DNA from: Boswellia sacra
Taxonomy: Eukaryota > Streptophyta > Magnoliopsida > Sapindales > Burseraceae
Assembly: GCA_013180625.2 (NCBI GenBank)
Contig: SNVD02000426.1
Location: 558,001-622,000 of the forward strand
DNA length: 64,000 nucleotides
Direction of reading: 5' to 3'
The translations under genes and the position numbers were made by a program. The notes beneath the pieces were generated by a model, which was given only the letters and a program-made list of their open reading frames with translations, was not told the origin of the DNA and ran no database searches. This document shows, one piece after another, positions 39,258 through 51,387 of the stretch. Each line of letters opens with the position of its first letter. Within the stretch, counting starts at the first letter, position 1.

Positions 39258-42200
39258 TCAGCGCCAGTATTGAGCCCATCTATGAATGGTCTCAACCATT
39301 TGCGGGAACAAAGCACTAACACTCTCGTTTATAAGATCCTGGAAGAAATGTATGCAGGCCTCATCATCCAAATCCAACCGAAACTTCTCTTGGAGCTACA
39401 AGTACCAATGAAAAGCAGGTCATGTAACAAAACACAAATCATTAATGGATTAGAAACTTACAAATTGGTACCTTAAGAATGCCTTTTTCAGGATCAGAAG
39501 CTATGTCAGGAATGTTGGACCCCGCCATCAAATGAAACAGGTTCAAGATAAGGTTACTAGATTTGCGCAGGATGTTGTATGCTTCGCAACAATAGGACTT
39601 GAACCTCGTATAATATTGGCTGTAAGGAAGATATAAGCAACTAATTATGCACTGCTAAATAAGGACAACTTTCCCAAGAAGTGTCAAAGTTTAGTCACAT
39701 ATTATATCCAATATATTCCACAAAACAGGAGTAAATAAAAAGCACAATATCCTCATTAAAAGAGGGGGGGGGGGAGGGGATCCACCTCTCTGCCCCACCC
39801 ATAGCCTCAACCATTTCTTTGCAAAGCTTCATAGGTGGGGGAAACGGCTTGGGATCTCGGCCAAGAATATAACCAAAATCAACATGGAAAAGGCGCCCAT
39901 CATCCCTAAGAAGAAGATTGTCTAGGTGCCTGCAGAACAAAAAATGATTAAGGCTTTCAAAATTGCAATTCATTTTGACAAATGCAGATATCTCTTGGAA
40001 ATAGATCTTTTTTTTTTTTCCAATTATGCTTGGAAGTAGAAGTTAAAACAAGAAATTCCTAATGTAAAACAACTAAAAACATCCACGTCTTAGAAACAAA
40101 TTAAAAATTTATAAATAGGGCAATCAGAAATTCTAAAGCAGTCAAACAACTTTCTAAGAAGGAAAAGCAGAAATTTAACTACTTGCAGACGACATAATGA
40201 TTTAGTTCAGTATACACCATACATTGCCAAAGAACTTGAAGATGGGATTTACTTATTTTTAAAATTGAAAAATGTCCTGCAATGTTTGCACATTTCAAGA
40301 TTCTTCCTATTGTGCCACCGGCATTTCCTCTCTTACAAATGTTACTGTAATCATAAAATTTTAGGGAATAATCAAAAAGGCATAAATTTTTAACACAAAA
40401 GACCATGAACTACCTGTCTCCTATCCCCAGTATGTATGTGATAACAGAGTAGCCAGCACAACTTTTTATAAACGTCTCAAGACAGGTGGCTGTAATCCCA
40501 AATGGTCCATGCTCATCGGGATGAAACTTCTGCAGATAGCTTATAATGCTTCGATGCTCTGAGAGAATCTGGATAGAAACAACCGAATTACTAGCTATTG
40601 CAAAGTTGTACATTGTTAATAGACCAAATAAATAGATAAAAAATTATTCTTGTGTATGTGGCTAAAATTGTTACAAATTAAATTAAATGAACTGAAAATT
40701 CAAAACTAAACTATTAAAAGGCCCCTATGGTTTTTAGCTAAAGAGAAAGTGAAGATGGGCCAACTTCACAGCATCCTCCACTCAATTTACATCATTTTCC
40801 TATCAGTTTGCCCTTGTAACAGAACTTAAATTAATATCTTCTGAACATGATTTCTTTGAATAAATCACAAATTTTAACAGAAAATTTGATGAGCTAGCCA
40901 ATTTTACCATTATCAAGATACTAATAAGATAAAAATAGTAATACAAACACTGCAAAGTCATTTAAGTTTCTATGTAATTGCCTCACTATTTAATATATAA
41001 TTACTTATCAGCTATACGACGAGAATAACACTCTTAGCTTAATCACTCTGAAAACATAGAGATAGAAACAGATGCTATGAGCAATTCTTTTTCCAACCAA
41101 AGAACTATCTTCAAAGAATGTAATACCAGTGCTAGAGAACGAGATGGTATGAACTCCAACATGCCCTCATCTTGTCCAGTTGCAAGCACCTTATACGGAG
41201 TTAAGTGCAGATCAAGATTTTCCAGCTTAAGCAATCGATCCATGAGGGACACCATTTGCACAACCTAAAATACCCACACATCAATATATGACTAATGCCA
41301 AAGCCTTGCCACCTTTCTTCATCACCCAGATTAAAACTCCATCTGGGTGGGTGGAAGTGTGGCGTGAAGGAGAAAAAGAGAAGAAATAGATAGGAAGGAA
41401 AAGCTAGTTGAGACTTTGTTCTAGGCAACAGCAGAACAAATGATTTGTTTTTACCAATTGATCTTGCCGAATATCATCACCCTTCTTAAAAATGATCTTG
41501 CAAGTTCCACCACTTTCGGTTCTGAAAGTCAGACGCAAAGGATGCAACGCACTTTTGAATATAGATGACTCTGATGGCACAATCCCAGTGATGTGGATGG
41601 ATGGAGCCAGTGGTGATCGTATTGGCTGGAAATACAACAGATCAAAATAATACCCTCAAAAGATTATAAAATGCTCAATAGACAATAAACTTCATATCAA
41701 GCTACCTCTTCAAAATAAGTAAGTTCACTAAGAAGACCAGAGAGAAGTTGTCTAAGCTTTTCAATTTTCTTTTGGGTATTGCCTCGTACATTTCCAACAT
41801 CTCTTGATATAGAACCTAACTGAGCAGTCAAATCTTGCTGGCGCATCAAATTATTCCACAATTTAGATCCATCTTCTCCAATCACACTAGGTGTCAACTG
41901 CAACAAAGAGGATGTGATTATTGAACTATAGAAAATTCACTTATCACCAACTTATCATTTAGAAGCAATCTATTTAATTCTTCATCTTGACATCATGGAA
42001 TCACTTAAAGATGCCGTTTCCAAAGATCAGTTCTCCTTAACAAAAGGGATGCATGTCTCATGTGGCCAAAATACTATTTGGAAGTTGTACGACTGTAAGA
42101 TGATAGACTGAAACTCTTTATACTTTAGAACTATAGATGTAGTGAAATTTGTACAAATTGGAATTTTTTTTCATTTGAAGAACTCCGCATGCGTACTTCA

Positions 42201-45200
42201 GAGGAAGACGGCTTTCAGGAAATCAGGTTATTATTTATTTTTGTAATGGGGGAGTTGGGAGAGCGGGGGAGGGGAAGAGATCATGCTTACCATTGTTAAA
42301 ATCTTCCAAATTTTGAATAAGAAAATGTCAAAGGTTTTCTCAAGAAATGAATTTTTTAACTTTAAAGTGGACCCCCCCCCCCCCCCCCCAAAAAAAAAAA
42401 GATGTAATGACAGCAGTCCCAACTCAAATGATCTTGTAAATCATAGGTGTCAACATGTAGGAAAAACTAGTGACAAAGGGATGTATAACTAAGGATTCAC
42501 ACCTTCTTAATACTTTCTTCCAGGATCTCATATGTTGAATAAAAACGCTTGGTGTGCACAGGATCATGAAATTCCACATAAACATACCAGCGAAGAAAGC
42601 TAGCCAACTCAATATTACGTGATGCTGTAAAAGGTTTAAAGTAACTCTCAGTTCACCAAATTGAATTAACAAATAATAGGCAGCAATAAAAAGCAGGCTC
42701 AGGCATGCATAAGCACACATGAAACACACAGAAACTAGTAAAGCGCCTACAGCGTTGTACAAGAAATTGAGTAAGGCGAGATTTATCAGAGCGCTCAAAC
42801 CGGAGAGCCTGAACTAGTTGCAGTAAGTAACACTGAAGCTCTTCATCATCGGCTCTTTCAAGAATGCTGACAGCATAAGCACGAACCTGTTAAAAAGGGA
42901 CTACAATCAGAATCAGGCATTAAACAGCCAGTTATAAGATGCAAAAATGCGTATAAGTGAGATCAAAGTTCCCCACTGATAAATTTCTTGCCAAGTAAAG
43001 CGTCAACAGCTAATAAAGCAATTCTTTCAACACCATAATAAAGAAGATTGTAAAAACAAAGGACTTATCTTAAATTACACCTACCTCTTCACTTTCAAAA
43101 ACAGGCGACAAAAGCTCCAATGCATCACAAACATCAATCACCTCCCACTTACCCATCAGTTCCAATGCCTGCTTCGCTTCCTGCAGTTAAGTCGGTATAA
43201 CAATCTTCAGACAACCAATATTCCGAAACAACATTGGACAAACTAGAGTAGGGTGCTATACAAAACCTGAAAAGGATGCATAGGAAAAATAGAACTAAAC
43301 AAATTCATAACATAAATTTTTAATAAAAGGCACATCTGAAGTGCAGTGACCCATATATATATATATATATATGAACACAACATAATTACGAGACAAGGGA
43401 GATTACCACCACTAACCAGCACTTTAGAGGTAAAAATGGTAAGCCCCTATGACCTAGCACCAGGACCCAAAATTCATGCAACAGCATATATATATCATGA
43501 AGTCTTTCTTTCTGAATGTTGCAAACTATATATCATGATATTTTAGCAACTTGAATTCAATGTCCCAGTTTGGACCAATTTGAGAAGTGCAATTAATAAG
43601 TACAATGACAAGGTAAGGGTCATTGCCCAAACCAATGCAAAAATTTTCAAGTGCCAAGTGCCTACAATTTTCCACAAAAGCAAGGCCATAAACCAACAGA
43701 AAAGGCCACAAAATATGACTTACATAAATAAGAGATAAATGAAAGAATTAAAGGAATTTAAAATAGAAATAAGGTAGCGAGATAAGTGCAATGTTCAATT
43801 GAATGGGCCCATGCATTAATAGTTACTAGAAGAGTAAAAGAAAATGTTGACCTGAACATCACTCCACTCAACACTTCTGAGAAACTTTGTGAGAGCCCTC
43901 TTCTCAGACATCAAGGAGAAACGAAATTTCCAAAGGAGCTGTTTCTCTTCACCACTCAAAGTCCTTGTGGGTGGATATTTTAGAATTCTTTGGATAGACC
44001 TTACAATCAAGAATAAGGAAAAATTATATACTTCTCACTCCTAATTCCAATCAATAAAAGCAGTAGCCTTGAAATATTACTGAAATATAAAACACTATTT
44101 TAATAACATAAATCAAACCATTGAGCTGACACGCAGTTATGCTAAAAGGACCATATATTATGCCAATCAAGAGCAAAAAATCAACTCAAAAGAAGAGAAG
44201 AGATTGTTGGTGCACCTCAACTGTATATCCTGTGCAGCAGGGTAAACCCCCTTTATGGGCACCCTTTTAAAGTCATTACTAGTTAAGATAAAGAATAAAG
44301 GCTTCCGGCTCAATGCAAGTTGGTTATATTTCAACATTTAATACACAAGATTCAAATTTCTAAGAAGAGTGGAGCCAAAATCTAATTTAAATGTGTGTGA
44401 CAGACATAAGTTACATAAAGGAACAAATTGTGCCGGATAAACATATATAAATTTTATTGAATGTAAAAACAAGTTTATTTTCAATATTCAATCACAAGAT
44501 TTTTGGCTTACTTCCGTTCATTAGAGCTTGGTTTAAGGTCCCTGTCAATGATACCACGGGTTAAACTCCTGGCCAACTTTAGTTGCTTGTGCTCAGAGGG
44601 ATTTATCTTTCCCACTTCCGGGTCCCAGACAGTAACAAGTTCATTTGTTGAAGTTATAGGAGGTGGTAATAGGAAATTTGCTCCCGACTCCTACACGTCA
44701 AGCCAGTCAAAATTACTACCAAAATCAATACGTTGGTCAGTGCAACGGAATCAGTTTTAACTAACCAAACATGCACATAAGAAAAACAATGTTTTATCTG
44801 GTAAAAGCTGTCATCATGGACATAGTAGGGATCTAACAAAATAACCGTAAGACCAACAGAAAAGAAACAGATGAATTTTGGCCCAAAATCAAAATGGCTT
44901 TTGAATTAGCAAAGCTACCAAAATCAGCAAATTACCAGAACTGAATAGAAGGAATCTTATATACAACAATGAACTTAAAACAGTATCATATCACTAACTC
45001 ACTAGTACTGATAGGTATTGGCTAGCATTTAATTAACATATTTTACAACACTAGTGACGGACCCATCAAGTCAATAAGAAAAAGAGATTGACTTAATGAA
45101 ATTCTGGTCAAACCAAGGATTTTCGGCAACCTTGCAAAACCAAACACCACCTGTTCAATTGTCATAGCTAACCCTTCTAGTGGACCTAAATATTAGAAAA

Positions 45201-47178
45201 ACGGAAAGAAACTAAATAAAACATATAAACAAAGTGATACAAAAGTAAATTTTTCAAAAGATCATTCTAACATTCATACAAAAGCAACAAAAATAATAGC
45301 TGATAAATAATTAAGTGATTGCAGATGGGAGTACCTGAAAAACAACACGGTGTTCAAAACTACAAAAATCAACAACCAAGTATAAGTAATAACTTCCATT
45401 TTTGCAGCCTTCACGCTCTTTTATTCTCTCCATAGCTCTAAAGGAGAGACGGTCCAACCAATCAACACGCTGAATCTGACCCTGTTCATACTTATTTAAA
45501 AGCTTTTCCAACCGTTCCAACTCTCCACGCTCCTTCCTGGGAACCTATGGAAGGATAAAATACAGCATATGGATATGCAAGGAAAGATAGTCCAAAAGAT
45601 AAAATGCTGAAATGTTTACATTTTACTTGCAAAAATTTTATTAACTGATAAACAAGAACCTTTCCAGGAGTTGTTGTAGGCCATGATCCATCTGCCTCTT
45701 TTCCTGGCCAAAGCCTAAGCTTTTGCTTTCCTGTTTTGAGTTGCATTTTGCTGTTAAAGAGAAGTATGGTAGCCCCACCAACCAATCCCTCATCTTTCTC
45801 ACATGAAACATCCCAAACCTGAGTTTCCAAAAGATCAACAATAAGCATAATCCCATCCCTAGGAATGTGAAGTGTCCCACAAAATCCTACCCTACCTACG
45901 ATAAGCGACCACAAGAATATGAATTCCCAACCACTTAGACCACAAGAGAAATGTCCAACATACATGCACCAATTAACCATAAATCAACATGGCTAAGCAC
46001 TTGGCCAAAAGAGACAAAGTTATGGAGCTAATCTGGTGTTAATACTTTAAATTGATACAAAAGGAGGTCATGTCTTTTGCACACTCTTCAGTAATAGATA
46101 ACTATATGTGACACCTTCCCATGCAGGCAGAACTGCTAGGAGCATCATTTCAGAATCATACATGAAAGTAATATTGGAGGATAGCCCCTTATGCAGAAAA
46201 GACCGCAGCCTTACACACATAAGCCTCTCCATATTAAATTTGTAACTCTTAAAATTGCATATAAATTTAGAAAAAGAATAATAATAAATTAAAATAGATG
46301 AGCGGGAATGTAAATTGGTCAGAGTGTGGGAAAGCTTTATTCATATTCATTTGATAAACATTTACCGTTATCAGCATCCTTTGCAGAAATTTAAAAGATG
46401 TTCATAGACCAAACTTCTCAGGTTCTCTAGTGTAATTCTTAACCACCTATAAAAGGCCCATCCAACACAAACATATTCACAGCGATGACTTGAAGACACC
46501 CAAACGAAGCATGTAAACTGGAATTGTTTACTCACTGTTAACGCAAGTTGAGAGTGTGCAGTTAAATCCCGATATTTAGTACTCAGCGTTATGAGCTCGT
46601 TCCAGCAATATGAAGGTCCCATAGATTCCAATCTGTCACCAAAATAGAAACCTTAACAATAAGAATATGTCACTGGAATAAGCAACCCAATACCCAGACA
46701 AAAACATGAAATTTGAATAAGACAAACATAAACAAAGAAACATATTATTTACATAAAATCCTTCAAAGTTTTCAGTATTTTTAAGAGCTTGCTACATGTG
46801 GGTATCAAAAAATGGAATTAAAAAGAAAAAAAAATCAACTTAGTGACGAAACCTTGTTCTTGTTGGAAGGCCAAAGGGAGCACCGTCAATGTACAATGCA
46901 CACTCAACATAAAGCTCAGGCTTTCTCTCCTCTGTAGTGGAATCAATTCCTGAGGAATTGTTCGAAATGAACACAATAGCGACAATCAGCTGAGTAATTT
47001 CGCAAGAACTCAATAATCAAAATCAAAATTTGAGGTTAAATTAATTTTATTATTGGAAAGTAATACCTGAATTGGGAGACTTAGTGGAAGGTAGAGCTCC
47101 TTCCAATCTCTCGACGCGAAACGTTACCGGGAGATTGATGTCGCACGACAGGAAGAATCGGAACTCGTTACTACTCAT
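39258..47178 (-). CDS. VPS34: Class III phosphatidylinositol 3-kinase VPS34
   Basis: Makes PI3P on endosomes, vacuole and autophagosome precursors, with VPS15 and ATG6. Seventeen exons with consistent GT-AG borders and phases: 47067-47178, 46853-46949, 46536-46632, 45660-45818, 45335-45544, 44512-44690, 43852-43999, 43085-43180, 42751-42886, 42503-42624, 41706-41897, 41455-41625, 41127-41264, 40414-40568, 39786-39929, 39472-39619 and 39258-39395. They total 2442 bp, 813 residues, matching the plant family. The N-terminal C2 domain starts [17 protein letters not shown]. The helical PIK domain includes [19 protein letters not shown]. The kinase domain has [18 protein letters not shown], the catalytic loop [12 protein letters not shown] formed across the exon 14/15 join, and the activation segment [20 protein letters not shown]. 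The C-terminal membrane-binding helix ends HRWAQYWR. All key residues are intact. Confidence 0.98.
42372..42400. repeat. C18-A11 homopolymer junction in a VPS34 intron
   Basis: Eighteen C are followed directly by eleven A, inside intron 10 of VPS34. Read length accuracy across it is doubtful. Confidence 0.95.
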
Positions 47179-47388
47179 GGCTTTGTGCTCGTGGGTTTAC
47201 GAATTACGAGCTGCGAATTCTCATAATTTAGGGTTTCGGAAGACTCAGAATTTCGATTAGATGATTACAGTATGATTCAAGTTTCTACGAGTTGGCGTGG
47301 AAGACAGAACTCAAATCAACTGGCCTGCCTTTCCACTTTTGTTTCCTGAAGAAGAAGAAAATCGAGTTCGAGCATTACTTATATACGA

Positions 47389-47402
47389 ATGCCACGTGGC
47401 AT
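47389..47402. promoter_or_regulatory. Palindromic G-box upstream of VPS34
   Basis: ATGCCACGTGGCAT is a perfect 14-bp palindrome with a CACGTG core, about 215 bp before the VPS34 start codon. This form (GCCACGTGGC) is a strong bZIP or bHLH site type. Confidence 0.5.
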
Positions 47403-48313
47403 CTAATGATCCCCACTCTCACAATAAAAATTTAAAATAAATATAAATATATTTTTTGAATTGTAGTTAACAACAATTTTTTTTTTCTGATAATTCAACG
47501 GTTGTAAATTTTTTTTTTTTAATGCACCGAGTTAGGTATCAAACCGTCACGTGATAAACCACTATTCGACAACACTTTACTGAGCTTTGTCAAAAACAAA
47601 TTAAATAAACATTGAGAAAATTACTAAACTGTAGAGTAGGTTTTACTCAACAATTCCATAATTTGTTTGTAAATAAGGAAACACTACGAGAAAAAACCCC
47701 AAAGTTTTATAAAAATAAGCAAAACTCTGTGAGATTTTCGAAATCTAGACGACAATCTTGCCGTTAAGTGTCGCGCATTAAGCTAAAGGTTACAAGGGTA
47801 AGTTAGTAATGTTCATATAAATTGAATAAAACACAAGTGTCACTCGGTCATGGATTTAATAAGAAAATTGTTATATTGCCTCAATAATGATGAGTCAAAG
47901 CCTTATAATCTGCACACACGAAAAATGAGAAAAAATGGTTTCGAAAGCACTTCTCAGGGTAATTTGTTCCGAGAAAATGGATGAAGAAACAAAGACTACG
48001 AGTCTACGACTACTTAAAAGGAGAAAAGAATGTGATGACGATCGAGAGTGAAAGGAGGAGTCTGGAGAGGGAAGGGAAGGGACAAACTGGTATAGGAGTT
48101 TCAGCGGGATTTGATTGCAAGGTTTACGTAAATATGAGGCTTTTTTTTGGAAGTTTTCTAAAAGGCAATGATCAGGTGACCGTCTGTTATATGGCAAAAC
48201 ATTAAGCGATCACCGAAAAATATCCCCTGAAACAAAGTGCATGAAAGCTATTTGTCTCCTTTGTACATGAAGGTGTTTAATAGAGACAGATAAAGGTTTT
48301 TTTTTTTTCAATC
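47403..48313. other. Upstream region of VPS34
   Basis: No gene is supported. Opposing short frames at 47895-48205 overlap each other and have no domain. Several T-rich runs are present. Confidence 0.5.
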
Positions 48314-50892
48314 TAGGGTTGGCGATGGGGCGGGGCGAGGTGGTCGGTACCCAGCCCCGTCCCGCTCAACTATTTTTTGTCCTGTCCCGCCCCATTGTCC
48401 CATTGCCCCTTTGCGGAGCGGGGAGGGACGAGGTAAAAAAAATTGAGCGGATCCAGGCCCGCCTCGTCCTACCCCTAAATATTTACTTTTTTACATCACA
48501 CCCCTGTAAATTTATATTTTTGCAATCTCGTCCCCCTATAACATTTACATCTTTGCAAATAACTACATTCTCAATTTTTCATCGTATTATTTATAAATAT
48601 GATCATTTTTTAACAATCATAAAAACAATATATCTTCAAACTAAAATCAAAATAACTGTATATTGCCATTTGATTTTATTAGTAATAATGTTACATACTC
48701 TATTATAAATAATATTACAAGTGTATTATTGCTTGTAAACTAGTTAATTGACAAATTTGTAAAAAATTGATAATACAATTAAATAATTTTCCAATAGCAT
48801 GTTGATTTAATTTCAATCTAATAATAGTAATAATATGATTGACATATACCAATTAGTTAACATTATAAATATTTATGAAACATTAATAATTTAATTAATT
48901 AATATAAATTACGATAAATCATATATTTAAGGTTATAAGATTATTTTTATCATATTTCTATTTACATATTTAGAAAATAATATATTGATTATATTAAAAG
49001 GTATTTATTTTGAAAATAATATTGTTAATATTACAGTAATTTAATTAGTACTTAATGATCTATATCAAAATTGTATATATTATACAAATTTAATTACTAT
49101 AAAATACAAATATTTAATTACCATTAATTGCCATTTGAATTTATTAGTAATAATGTTATTATTCTATTAGAAATAATGTTAAAAGTATATTATTGTTTGT
49201 AAACTAGTTAATTGACAAATTTTCAAATAGTTGATAATACAATTAAATAAATTTTCAATAGCATGTTGATTTAATTTCAATTTAATAATAGTAATAATAT
49301 GATTGGCATATACCAATTAGTTAACATTATAAATATTTATGAAACATTAATAATTTAATTAATTAATTTAAATTACGATAAATCATATATTTAAGGTTAT
49401 AAGATTATTTTTATCATATTTCTATTTACATATTTAGAAAATAATATATTGATTATATTAAAAGGTATACAGTTTGAAAATAATCTTGTTGATATTACAA
49501 TAATTTAATTAGTACTTAGTAATCTATATCAAGATTGTATATATTATACAAATTTAATTACTATAAAATACAAATATTTAATTACTATTTGATTTTATTA
49601 GTAATAATGTTACATACTCTATTAGAAATAATGTTAAAAGTGTATTGTTACTTGTAAACTAGTTAATTTACAATTTTTTAAATAGTTGATAATACAATTA
49701 AACAAATTTTTAATAGCATGTTGATTTACTTTCAATCTAATAATAGTAATAATATGATTGACATATACCAATTAATTAACATTATATATATTTATGAAAC
49801 ATTCACAATTTAATTAATTAATTTAAATTATGAAAAATCATATATTTAAGGTTATAAGATTATTTTTATCATATTTCTATTGATATATTTAGAAAATAAT
49901 ATATTGATTATATTAAAGGTATACATTTTGAAAATAATATTGTTAATATTACAATAATTTAATTAGTACTTAATAATTTATATCAAAATTGTATATATTA
50001 TACAAATTTAATTAATATAAAATACAAATATTTAATTACCACTTAATTTTATTAGTAATAATGTCATATACTCTATTATAAATAATGTTAAAGTGTATTA
50101 TTGCTTGTAAACTAGTTAATTGACAATTTTTTTAAATAGTTGATAATACTATTAAATAATTTTTCAATAGCATGTTGATTTAATTTCAATCTAATAATAG
50201 TAATTATATGATTGACATATACCAATTAATTAACATTATATATATTTATGAAACATTAATAATTTAATTAATTACTTTAAATTATGACAAATCATATATT
50301 TAAGGTTATAAGATTATTTTTATCATATTTCTATTTACATATTTAGAAAATAATATATTGATTATATTAAAGGTATACATTTTGAAAATAATCTTGTTAA
50401 TATTGCTAATATTGCAATAATTTAATTAGTACTTAATAATCTATATCAAGATTGTATATATTAAACAAATTTAATTACTATAAAATACAAATATTTTATT
50501 TTGTCATTATAACATAACTAAATTGATGTTAATATACTAAAAGATGTTAATTATTTATTAAAATGTAACTTTTGTTAAAGTATTTGCATTGCTTATAAAA
50601 TTATTAATAATTCATATATATGAAAAGTTTAACAAATATAACTTAAAAAATTAATTAACAATCAACAAATTTTAAAACTTTATAAATGCACCCATATCTC
50701 TTACGGGATGGGGCGGGTCAACGGCTCCAAGAGGCTTGACCCGGACCCAGACCCGGATCAGCCCCGATAATTTTACCCAGACCCGCCCCAAAACTACTCG
50801 CCCCAAAATAGTTTTGGGGTGGGTCTTGCCCCGCCCCATTTGTGCAGGGCAAACCGGGGCCCCGGACCTTATGAGGCAAATTGCCAAGCCTA
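48314..50892 (+). mobile_element. Large non-autonomous hAT-like element with a satellite interior
   Basis: The ends are TAGGGTTGGCGAT and, in reverse complement, TAGGCTTGGCAAT. The terminal 150-200 bp are GC-rich (GGGGCGGGGCG, CCCGCCCC) and clearly related to those of the 11328-11900 element, in the same orientation. No 8-bp target duplication is evident (flanks TTTCAATC and TTTTTGAC). The interior is AT-rich, non-coding, and mostly the four-copy tandem repeat listed next. Confidence 0.75.
48662..50494. repeat. Four tandem copies of a ~457-bp AT-rich unit
   Basis: The landmark CATGTTGATTTA occurs at 48799, 49262, 49718 and 50171, that is, at spacings of 463, 456 and 453 bp. Each unit also repeats GTAAACTAGTTAATT, TATATACCAATTA-like and GGTTATAAGATTATTTTTAT blocks in order. 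Copies differ by scattered substitutions and small indels. No reading frame is conserved. Confidence 0.93.
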
Positions 50893-51387
50893 TTTTTGAC
50901 ATTTTTTTTCTCCTTTCTCAGCTTTTTTAATTTTATATAATTTTTATTTTCTTCCTTTTTTATTTCAAATAATTTTTATAATCTTAATATAAATAATTTT
51001 ATTCATTAAATATTATATTTTAATAATATTATAACATTTAAAAATAAAAAACATTTTATTTTTTCAACAATCATTCATTCTCAAACAAAAATACAAAATA
51101 CCCATAATCAAACATATTTTCACATAATTCAAATTGTCATAAAATACCTCTCATTTTTATATACAATTTGAAATTTTAGAAACAAAAACACATAATTCAT
51201 AACCAAAAGCAGGCTTTTTTTAATAACTCACGATAAATTATTGTTACAAAAAGAGTAGGATGTGTATCCTATAAATGAAACATAGATTCTCTCCAACCGT
51301 TCTTTAACCTTCAACTGTGAGATTGGCCAACAGAAGCCAGAAAGTCTGTGCTATTGGCAAAGACCAATGAAAGAAAATAACTGGAGA
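50893..51387. other. 3' flank of naphthoate synthase
   Basis: AT-rich, with no gene. The part near 51387 is the probable 3' UTR. Confidence 0.5.

Noticed and set aside
47895..48205. Overlapping frames on both strands near VPS34 upstream
   Set aside because: Ser- or basic-rich low-complexity, no domain, mutually exclusive.
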